Shown here: in pieces, positions 1 to 4,823 of the stretch
Layout of the letters: each line of letters opens with the position of its first letter
Numbering within the stretch: the stretch's first letter is position 1
NCBI GenBank assembly: GCA_016234975.1
Contig: JACRND010000108.1
Location: 1-6,327 of the forward strand
DNA length: 6,327 nucleotides
From: Nitrosarchaeum sp.
GTDB lineage: Archaea; Thermoproteota; Nitrososphaeria; Nitrososphaerales; Nitrosopumilaceae
Direction of reading: 5' to 3'
Program-made: the position numbers and the translations under genes
The notes under the pieces: generated by a model
The model's database searches: none
What the model saw: only the letters and a program-made list of their open reading frames with translations
Told to the model about the DNA's origin: nothing

Positions 1-135
1 ATTTCTCAATATTCAACCCGACTAATTGATAAAATTCCAAATTATCTTGAAAACCCTCCTTCAAAACAAAGAATTTCAGAAAATGGATTACCTACAACTG
101 ATGTTTCAGAAATACTTGATTCCCTCAGAGTTTAG
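1..135 (+). CDS. 3' end of an unidentified protein (partial)
   Basis: Frame 1 is open from the first base of the window to a TAG stop at 133-135, giving the last 44 residues of a protein that begins outside the window. The tail is hydrophilic, contains a Pro/Asn-rich stretch (residues about 12-20) and ends in EILDSLRV. There is no membrane segment and no motif I recognise. Codon choice (AGA, ATA, AT-rich third positions) matches the genes downstream. The reading frame is the only long open one at the edge, and an inverted repeat lies directly behind the stop, which fits a true gene end. Function cannot be assigned from this fragment. Confidence 0.6.
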   Translation: MSQYSTRLIDKIPNYLENPPSKQRISENGLPTTDVSEILDSLRV

Positions 136-138
136 AGT

Positions 139-163
139 GTCTATAACCTAATGAGTTATAGAC
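139..163. repeat. Perfect 9-bp inverted repeat with 7-base loop, directly after a stop codon
   Basis: GTCTATAAC (139-147) and GTTATAGAC (155-163) are exact reverse complements separated by CTAATGA. The repeat begins 3 bases after the TAG of the upstream gene and ends 20 bases before the TTG start at 184. The right arm contains TTATAG, whose centre is about 26 bases upstream of that TTG, so it could double as a weak TATA element. Two readings are possible: a hairpin at the 3' end of the upstream transcript (no strong T-run follows), or an operator overlapping the promoter of the next gene. The sequence alone does not decide between them. Confidence 0.6.
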
Positions 164-183
164 TAGTTTATTCGTAGATCACC

Positions 184-624
184 TTGCTATTGAACATAAA
201 CGAGGCAAATAAAGTATTTAGAAAATCCATTATCAAAGGTTTTTTTGAGCCCCAACTAGTTAATCTTGATTTTAAAAAATCAGGAATTAAACATCCTTCT
301 ATAAACGATGACGGTTTGATGCAATCTGATTTACTCCATGTATTTTTTGATGTGGACACTGGTTCTGATTATCCAGATGCAGATGAATGGTTTATTGTAG
401 AACTGCTTTTCCCCCATGATGTTAAACTTCCAGACACTTTGAAAGGAGCTGATTACTTTACAACTATTTCCAGCGAGAATGGAAAAACATTTTGGCATCA
501 CCGTGAACTAATACGCTACAAATATGGCAAATCAAAAAAACTTGATGACGCCTTAGAATTTTTAGAATCAAAATACAAAGAGCTACACGGTTTACTTGAA
601 CCTCTTCAAAAAGATCTCAAGTAA
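184..624 (+). CDS. Uncharacterised acidic soluble protein, 146 aa
   Basis: The frame is closed upstream by a TAG at 175-177. The only plausible starts are TTG at 184 or TTG at 190, since the first in-frame ATG (319) would remove about a third of the protein. I chose 184 because the TATA-like right arm of the 139-163 repeat sits about 26 bases upstream, which is leaderless spacing. The protein has no signal peptide or membrane segment. Residues about 47-78 are strongly acidic and aromatic, including DVDTGSDYPDADEWFIVELLF. The C-terminal third (about 115-146) is charged and probably helical, with LDDALEFLESKYKELHGLLE as a possible short coiled coil. I do not recognise the family. The 3' end overlaps the convergent gene by 8 bases. 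The length, composition and clean gene-like codon use make it likely to be real. Confidence 0.6.
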   Translation: MLLNINEANKVFRKSIIKGFFEPQLVNLDFKKSGIKHPSINDDGLMQSDLLHVFFDVDTGSDYPDADEWFIVELLFPHDVKLPDTLKGADYFTTISSENGKTFWHHRELIRYKYGKSKKLDDALEFLESKYKELHGLLEPLQKDLK

Positions 625-1153
625 TTGCATTCCAACTATCTCCTCTGAAAACATATCTTTTATCTTCCGATGTTGCAGTATTAAGACGCCATCTTACTGA
701 CTCAGGGTCAAACTTGTAAATTATTTCTAAAATATCTGATGGTAGTTTTTTTGGATCTAGATGATATGGAAGCAATTCTAAAACAAAATCTATCTTTTCA
801 ATTGCATTGTCATACCACTGTTTATCTTCAGTATCTAACACAAAAACTATTTTTGGTTTTCCTAAAAAATTAATATTTATCTTTAGAGCATTTCCAGCAC
901 CTCTACGTCTTTTCATCTCTTTAAAAACAGCTTTCATTTTTTCCCAGCGTCTAAAATCAAACCATTTGAAAAATTCTTCGTTAAACGCAAGTGGTATATC
1001 TAAATTCAAAAAACTGACAAAATTATCATCATTTACTTCGATCTCTTCTTGAATAATTGAAAATCTGGAATTCAAATACCCGTAAATTACTTCAATCTCC
1101 CATGGTGATATTCCGTAATGTTGTAGGGATATTTTCAGATTCTCGTCAATCAC
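617..1153 (-). CDS. Uncharacterised soluble protein, 178 aa
   Basis: The gene reads from a GTG start (1153-1151) to TGA (619-617). The frame is closed about 12 codons further upstream by a TGA with no ATG in between. A TATA-like TTTAATTA on the minus strand is centred 26-27 bases upstream of the GTG, so a leaderless transcript starting at this codon is likely. The product has no signal or membrane segment. It has an N-terminal helical part (HYGISPWEIEVIYGYLNSRF), a very basic patch near residues 73-88 (KAVFKEMKRRRGAGNALK), a beta-like stretch (ININFLGKPKIVFVLDTED) and a Trp/Asp-containing C-terminal part. The basic patch could contact nucleic acid, but that is speculation. I do not recognise the family. 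It converges on the 184-624 gene and diverges from the 1255-1581 gene. Confidence 0.65.
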   Translation of the reverse strand: MIDENLKISLQHYGISPWEIEVIYGYLNSRFSIIQEEIEVNDDNFVSFLNLDIPLAFNEEFFKWFDFRRWEKMKAVFKEMKRRRGAGNALKININFLGKPKIVFVLDTEDKQWYDNAIEKIDFVLELLPYHLDPKKLPSDILEIIYKFDPESVRWRLNTATSEDKRYVFRGDSWNAIT

Positions 1154-1175
1154 TAATTGGAAATCATGAAAATTG

Positions 1176-1183
1176 TAATTAAA
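1176..1183 (-). promoter_or_regulatory. TATA-like element for the 617-1153 gene
   Basis: On the minus strand the bases read TTTAATTA, close to the archaeal TATA consensus. The centre lies 26-27 bases upstream of the GTG start at 1153, the usual TATA-to-transcription-start distance in archaea, which implies a leaderless or nearly leaderless mRNA. It is assigned from sequence and spacing only. Confidence 0.5.
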
Positions 1184-1224
1184 TCTTCAAATCTGGTCTA
1201 GATTGGCTTAGATCCTCCTCAAAA

Positions 1225-1232
1225 TTAAAATT
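1225..1232 (+). promoter_or_regulatory. TATA-like element for the 1255-1581 gene
   Basis: The AT-rich stretch TTAAAATT is centred about 26-27 bases upstream of the ATG at 1255. No Shine-Dalgarno sequence precedes that ATG, so a leaderless transcript is the simplest reading. The 101-base region between the two divergent starts (1154-1254) holds this element and the opposite-facing one at 1176-1183, with an imperfect inverted repeat (1195-1215) between them. Confidence 0.4.
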
Positions 1233-1254
1233 ATGGAGCAAGAAATATCAACTA

Positions 1255-1581
1255 ATGAAAAAGGAATTTGTAGTAAGAAGTATTGATGCTGCACCCGATG
1301 GTGCACCATACGTTGTTGTCTCTCTATCTTCTGTTAAAGACCTTAAAGAAGGAACCACGTCCACGCCTTCTCCATTTGGTGGTCCAAAAGTGATGGGGTT
1401 CACTAGTATGAATGACATGATGAAGGATCTTAACAAAATGTTCTCTGGAATGGGTGGATTAGGCATGCAAAGTGGTGTAACACAACTAAAACTTGAGATG
1501 CATGAATACAAAGAAATGGGCTTATCTGTAGGCGATAAAGTCTATCTTGAATTAACCAAAGAAGAAACTTTGGGTGTATAA
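1255..1581 (+). CDS. Uncharacterised 108-aa protein with Gly/Met-rich central segment
   Basis: The gene runs from ATG at 1255, the first start in frame, to TAA at 1579-1581. The N-terminal third looks like a beta hairpin (residues 4-25, EFVVRSIDAAPDGAPYVVVSL). The middle (about 38-75) is rich in Gly, Met, Ser and Pro, with seven methionines between residues 47 and 71, and includes KMFSGMGGLGM. The C-terminal part is again beta-like: a LKLEMHEYKEMGLSVGDKVYLEL segment reminiscent of a small barrel edge closing with a GDKV turn. No signal or membrane segment is present. I cannot name the family. A relation to arcadin-1-like small archaeal proteins came to mind from the fold pattern only and is untested. 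A T-rich terminator follows directly, so the gene is probably monocistronic. Confidence 0.7.
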   Translation: MKKEFVVRSIDAAPDGAPYVVVSLSSVKDLKEGTTSTPSPFGGPKVMGFTSMNDMMKDLNKMFSGMGGLGMQSGVTQLKLEMHEYKEMGLSVGDKVYLELTKEETLGV

Positions 1582-1587
1582 TCCGTC

Positions 1588-1605
1588 TATTTTTTATTTT
1601 CTTTT
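1588..1605 (+). terminator. Poly-T archaeal terminator after the 1255-1581 gene
   Basis: Starting 6 bases after the TAA, 15 of 18 bases are T in three runs (T6, T4, T4) with no preceding hairpin. This matches the hairpin-independent, U-rich termination signals used by archaeal RNA polymerase. It lies in the 33-base gap between two convergent genes and serves only the plus strand, because the minus strand here is A-rich. Confidence 0.6.
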
Positions 1606-1614
1606 CTGATTATT

Positions 1615-2163
1615 TTAGATGGTGTTGATAAATTTCCATAAGTAAAATACGCAAATTGTTCCAATCACAAATAACATCGGCTTCCATGCAAAAACTGGAA
1701 TGCTAGGTGTTGCAAGCTTTACTTTGTAATTATCAAAAATAATATGAACATTTTTTTTAATTTTATCGTGCCATATTTTATAATCTACTTGATATTTTTT
1801 TAATATCTCTTCCACTTCATATATTACAGGTGTTCTTTGTGATACCAAGTGTTGAAGATAATCTCTTGAAACTTCAACTTCTGCATGTATTCCGATTAAT
1901 CCTTTTTTAAGATCTACCATTCTTACATGCATTTCCCAAGGTTTCTTTAGTTTAAGATTCAAACCGTTTCCTATTTGGTTAGGCTGTTTATGTTCTAATT
2001 TGACTTTGGTAAATCCCTCAGATGTGAAAATTTTCATTAATTCATCGAAGCTCTTCTTAACTACGATATGAAGCTGTTCGACTCCTTTGTTATCTACATC
2101 AACACTGTGTTTTAATCCGTCCAGAAATGAAATAGTCTTAGGATATCTTGTTAGGTACTCCAT
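1615..2163 (-). CDS. Uncharacterised protein with single C-terminal membrane anchor, 182 aa
   Basis: The frame also offers a TTG at 2178 (187 aa), but ATG at 2163 is preferred. A near-perfect TATA box (TTTAAATA) is centred 26 bases upstream of it, which places transcription start at the ATG itself. A GGAGG also lies 8 bases before it and would suit a longer transcript. Residues 1-155 are soluble, mixed alpha/beta and rich in Lys, including a possible beta pair (EMHVRMVDLKKGLIGIHAEVEVSR read as about 77-100). Residues about 161-179 form one hydrophobic helix (MLFVIGTICVFYLW) followed by only three residues. This is the layout of a tail-anchored protein with its bulk in the cytoplasm. I do not recognise the family. 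It lies 48 bases behind cofE on the same strand but appears to have its own promoter. Confidence 0.7.
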   Translation of the reverse strand: MEYLTRYPKTISFLDGLKHSVDVDNKGVEQLHIVVKKSFDELMKIFTSEGFTKVKLEHKQPNQIGNGLNLKLKKPWEMHVRMVDLKKGLIGIHAEVEVSRDYLQHLVSQRTPVIYEVEEILKKYQVDYKIWHDKIKKNVHIIFDNYKVKLATPSIPVFAWKPMLFVIGTICVFYLWKFINTI

Positions 2164-2185
2164 AATTCTGTCCTCCAAAAACCTC

Positions 2186-2193
2186 TATTTAAA
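2186..2193 (-). promoter_or_regulatory. Strong TATA box for the tail-anchored protein gene
   Basis: The minus strand reads TTTAAATA, essentially the archaeal consensus. Its centre is 26 bases upstream of the ATG at 2163. It lies inside the short gap after cofE, so the gene can be transcribed independently of cofE. It also fixes the start choice: transcription from here would begin at the ATG and leave both the upstream TTG at 2178 and the GGAGG out of the mRNA. Confidence 0.65.
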
Positions 2194-2211
2194 GCAGAAC
2201 CAATACAAATC

Positions 2212-2988
2212 CTAGCGATTCATTGGATTTGTTAGACCTCTAACGTACACGCACTGATCTGGAGATATTGCCATCTCCGTCGGGCTGATTTTTCTATCTG
2301 TGAGTTTTGCTCCTGAATCCCTAACAATTGCAAATGGTTTCGATTCTGCAGCTTCCCCCATTTTGTGATTCGCAATTGTTGCAAGATTATCTACAACTGC
2401 TTGGAAAGTTACTTTCAATGGATTTCCATCAAGATCTTTCTCCGATCTCATGTCTAATACTGGTTCAATACCCGCACATGATACTGCTACACCTGATGTT
2501 CCAATACGCGATGGCATCAATCTACTATCTACCAAAATAATTCCCACATGTATTAAGAATTTTAAAAAAACCTTCCTTCTAATTTGTTCTGCTATGAGAT
2601 ATGGATTTTTTGGATATAATATTACATTTCCTTTTTTAGCATTTGATTTATCAATTCCTGCATTTGTAGCCATTATGTTATCTGCTGAAGTAATAACAAA
2701 TCCTGAAATCCCACCAAAAATTTTATCCGATTCTCTTAAAATTATTTCTGCAATTTCAGATTTGATTTGGAATTTCTTGGAAACCTCAATTCCTTCTCTT
2801 GATGCCTTAACATTGTTTAAATCAATTAATCTTCCTTGAGAATTAGAGATGTATTTCGTTGATATAACTATGACATCTCCTTCTTGTAGTCTCTCATCAT
2901 TTTTATCTAATGTCTCTAATAATGCCTCAAACACATCGAATGCATCTTCTTTTCTTTCTGAAAATAGGGGTGACACGGTCAGAGGCAC
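2212..2988 (-). CDS. cofE: Coenzyme F420-0:L-glutamate ligase (CofE), 258 aa
   Basis: CofE adds L-glutamate through gamma-linkages to F420-0 using GTP and divalent metal, the last step making the deazaflavin cofactor F420 in the cytosol. The protein shows the family pattern along its whole length: GDVIVISTKYISNSQGR (37-53), the I-L-R-E-S segment (83-87), NAGIDKSN (109-116), the metal/nucleotide-site region VGIILVDSRLMPSRIGTSGV (148-167), the AG-E-P-LD-R-DL-G stretch (172-188) and a C-terminal domain with VVDNLATIANHKMGEA (198-213). Asp113 and Asp154 match the metal-binding aspartates known in the family. The usual following Thr is Ser155 here. Length is close to the usual ~250 aa. The start is GTG at 2988. 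An in-frame TAA lies about 10 codons upstream with no ATG or TTG between, and an A/T-rich element sits about 27 bases upstream. The neighbouring leu operon is divergent and not functionally linked in any obvious way. Confidence 0.88.
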   Translation of the reverse strand: MPLTVSPLFSERKEDAFDVFEALLETLDKNDERLQEGDVIVISTKYISNSQGRLIDLNNVKASREGIEVSKKFQIKSEIAEIILRESDKIFGGISGFVITSADNIMATNAGIDKSNAKKGNVILYPKNPYLIAEQIRRKVFLKFLIHVGIILVDSRLMPSRIGTSGVAVSCAGIEPVLDMRSEKDLDGNPLKVTFQAVVDNLATIANHKMGEAAESKPFAIVRDSGAKLTDRKISPTEMAISPDQCVYVRGLTNPMNR

Positions 2989-3010
2989 AATATAATGTGA
3001 TGTTTCTTTT

Positions 3011-3020
3011 CTTTTTTATT
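3011..3020 (-). promoter_or_regulatory. Weak TATA-like element for cofE
   Basis: The minus strand reads AATAAAAAAG, centred about 27 bases upstream of the GTG start of cofE. It is a poor match to the consensus and is called mainly because of its position in the 74-base divergent gap. Confidence 0.3.
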
Positions 3021-3032
3021 GTTCTGAAAAGC

Positions 3033-3040
3033 TTTTAATC
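3033..3040 (+). promoter_or_regulatory. TATA/BRE promoter of the leuCD operon
   Basis: TTTTAATC is centred 26-27 bases upstream of the ATG at 3063 and is preceded by the purine/A-rich AAAAGC (3027-3032), which fits a TFB recognition element. The spacing implies a leaderless mRNA beginning at or next to the first codon of the operon. No attenuator or leader peptide can fit in the 74-base gap shared with cofE. Confidence 0.5.
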
Positions 3041-3062
3041 TGTAGAACTGGCTTTTTTGATT

Positions 3063-4334
3063 ATGAATATAACTGAAAAGATACTTGCACGTGCTTCAGG
3101 TAGACAACGAGTTGCTCCTGATGATGTAATCTTTGCAAATGTGGACAAAGTAATGATTCATGATGTCTCTGGTCCCGGTGTGATCAAAGTATTTGATAAA
3201 TTAAAGAAACAAGGTATTAATGTTGATAAATTATGGGATCCAACAAAAGTTTGGGTTGCAGAAGATCATTTTGTTCCTTCTGCAGATAAGGTCTCAGCTG
3301 AAAATATTGTAAAATTATCTAATTTCACAAAAAATTATGGCATCGAAAAACACTTCAAATATGGAATGGGACAATATGGAATTTGTCACACTCTATCCCA
3401 CGAAGAAGCATTAGTGTTACCTGGTGAGGTGTATGTTGGAGGCGATTCTCATACTAATACCACTGGCGCATTAGGATCATTTGCTTGTGGGTTAGGTCAT
3501 ACTGATGTGGCTTATGTTTTATTGAATGGAAAAATTTGGTTTAAGGTTCCTGAAACATTATACTTTAAGCTAAATGGAAAACTCCCAGAACATGTAATGG
3601 CTAAAGACTTTATTCTAAAGATCATTGGTGATATAAGCACTGAAGGAGGAGCATACAAAACCATGCAATTTGGTGGAAGCGGAATTGATGAAATGTCAGT
3701 TGAAAGTAGATTGACTTTATGTAACATGACTACCGAAGCTGGTGCTAAAAATGGAATAGTGGAGCCTGATCAAAAAGTAATTGATTATCTCACAAGTAGA
3801 GGGGCTAAAAACATCTCATTGGTTAACGGAGATAATGATGCTGAATATGAAAAGATATACGAATACGAAGGTTCAGAAATGGAGCCAATTGTGGCAAAAC
3901 CGTTTTCTCCAGAAAACATTTCCATAGTTAGAGAAACATCATCTGTAGAATTGGACAAATCGTATATTGGTTCTTGTACTGGTGCAAAATACGAAGATTT
4001 GGAAGCAGCTGCTAGAATTCTCAAAGGAAGAAAAGTTAAGATTAGAACCGAAGTTTTACCAGCTTCAATTTCTATTTACAAACGTGCAATGGAAAATGGA
4101 CTGCTCAAAATATTTTTAGATGCAGGCGTAACTATCGGTCCACCAACATGTGGTGCATGTTGTGGTGCACATATGGGAGTTTTGGCAAAAGATGAAATTT
4201 GTATTAGTACCACGAATAGAAATTTTCCAGGAAGAATGGGGCATGTTGATTCACAAACATATCTTTCCTCACCGCTTGTAGCTGCGGCATCCGCAGTTAC
4301 TGGTAAAATAACTGATCCGAGGGACTTGAATTGA
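3063..4334 (+). CDS. Archaeal-type isopropylmalate isomerase/homoaconitase family large subunit, 423 aa
   Basis: This is an aconitase-superfamily large subunit carrying the [4Fe-4S] cluster. It pairs with the small subunit that follows and isomerises a 2-hydroxy acid by dehydration and rehydration. Family signatures run in order: TEKILARASG (4-13), the GGDSHT segment (127-132) with ALGSFACGLGHTD, an SRLTLCNM stretch (215-222), IGSCTGAKYEDL (302-313), PPTCGACCGAHMG (360-372), STTNRNFPGRMG (382-393) and the C-terminal ITDPRDLN. The cluster ligands are Cys305, Cys363 and Cys366. The ~420-aa length and short central region put it in the archaeal LeuC/HacA branch. ATG at 3063 gives the usual N-terminus; a TTG two codons earlier is less likely. 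Odd points are G instead of N in GSCTN, an extra Cys367 and GHTD instead of the common GSTD. The family assignment is firm. The substrate (isopropylmalate, homocitrate/homoaconitate, citramalate) is not settled, so no gene symbol is given; leuC or hacA would be the usual label. Confidence 0.88.
   Translation: MNITEKILARASGRQRVAPDDVIFANVDKVMIHDVSGPGVIKVFDKLKKQGINVDKLWDPTKVWVAEDHFVPSADKVSAENIVKLSNFTKNYGIEKHFKYGMGQYGICHTLSHEEALVLPGEVYVGGDSHTNTTGALGSFACGLGHTDVAYVLLNGKIWFKVPETLYFKLNGKLPEHVMAKDFILKIIGDISTEGGAYKTMQFGGSGIDEMSVESRLTLCNMTTEAGAKNGIVEPDQKVIDYLTSRGAKNISLVNGDNDAEYEKIYEYEGSEMEPIVAKPFSPENISIVRETSSVELDKSYIGSCTGAKYEDLEAAARILKGRKVKIRTEVLPASISIYKRAMENGLLKIFLDAGVTIGPPTCGACCGAHMGVLAKDEICISTTNRNFPGRMGHVDSQTYLSSPLVAAASAVTGKITDPRDLN
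4319..4323 (+). promoter_or_regulatory. Shine-Dalgarno-like GAGGG deciding the TTG start of the first small subunit gene
   Basis: GAGGG inside the last codons of the large-subunit gene lies 7 bases before the TTG at 4331. It supports internal initiation at an overlapping TTG within the operon, where a leaderless mechanism is not available. Confidence 0.5.
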
Positions 4335-4816
4335 AAGGAAACGTCATAAAATACGAGAGGGACAATATTGACACTGATGTCATTATACCTGGGCAGTATC
4401 TAAAGGTCCATGACTATGCTGAGCTTGCATTACATGCTATGGAAGGACTTGATCCTGATTTTCACTCAAAGGTAAAAGATGGTGATTTTATCTTGTCTGG
4501 AAGAAATTTTGGTTGCGGCTCATCCCGTGAGCATGCACCAATTGCCCTTTCTCACTCTGGAATAAAGGCAGTACTTGCTCTCTCATTTGCAAGAATCTTT
4601 TATAGAAATGCAGTTGATGGTGCATTTTTGTTACCTATAGAAATTGAAGAGGATGCATATTCTGATATTTCTGAAGGTGATGAAATCGATATTGATATTC
4701 ACACCAATGAAATAAAAAATCTCACAAAAAATAAAACATACAAAATGAAACCTTTCTCAGAAATTATTGGAAAAATAATTGAAGCTGGCGGTCTATTCAA
4801 ATACAAACCAGACTAG
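4331..4816 (+). CDS. Archaeal-type isopropylmalate isomerase/homoaconitase family small subunit, 161 aa
   Basis: This is the swivel-domain partner of the preceding large subunit; together they form the active hydro-lyase. It starts with TTG, which overlaps the TGA of the large-subunit gene by 4 bases. The TTG gives the expected N-terminus and has a GAGGG 7 bases upstream, while the next Met is residue 37, so the TTG is almost certain. Signatures are [14 protein letters not shown] (11-24), [17 protein letters not shown] (57-73), [16 protein letters not shown] (79-94) and the C-terminal EAGGLF. The length is normal for the ~160-aa archaeal branch. The substrate-specificity loop reads YLKV (23-26); characterised archaeal homoaconitase has YLRT there and isopropylmalate isomerase has YLV-type sequences. 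After FYRNA comes VDG where the family usually has an Asn. These differences leave the substrate open. Confidence 0.88.
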   Translation: MKGNVIKYERDNIDTDVIIPGQYLKVHDYAELALHAMEGLDPDFHSKVKDGDFILSGRNFGCGSSREHAPIALSHSGIKAVLALSFARIFYRNAVDGAFLLPIEIEEDAYSDISEGDEIDIDIHTNEIKNLTKNKTYKMKPFSEIIGKIIEAGGLFKYKPD

Positions 4817-4823
4817 GATTAAA

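Noticed and set aside
1195..1215. Imperfect inverted repeat (GGTCTA ... TAGATCC) between divergent promoters.
   Set aside because: Only 6 bp with a bulge; too weak to call an operator without conservation data.
1211..1220. Strong Shine-Dalgarno-like GAGGAGGATC on the minus strand.
   Set aside because: It lies about 58 bases upstream of the GTG at 1153, with an in-frame stop and no suitable start codon near it. Treated as chance.
1233..1286. 17-codon ORF starting with ATG at 1233, overlapping the start of the 108-aa gene in another frame.
   Set aside because: The likely transcription start is at 1255, so this ATG would not be in the mRNA. It has no ribosome binding site and no recognisable content.
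2328..2839. Two long plus-strand open frames opposite cofE, one with hydrophobic stretches.
   Set aside because: They are antisense shadows of a well-recognised cofE gene, with no homology pattern of their own.
4779..4823. Upstream TTG extension of the bacterial-type leuC.
   Set aside because: It overlaps the end of the preceding small-subunit gene and adds residues not seen in LeuC. ATG at 4824 gives the canonical N-terminus.
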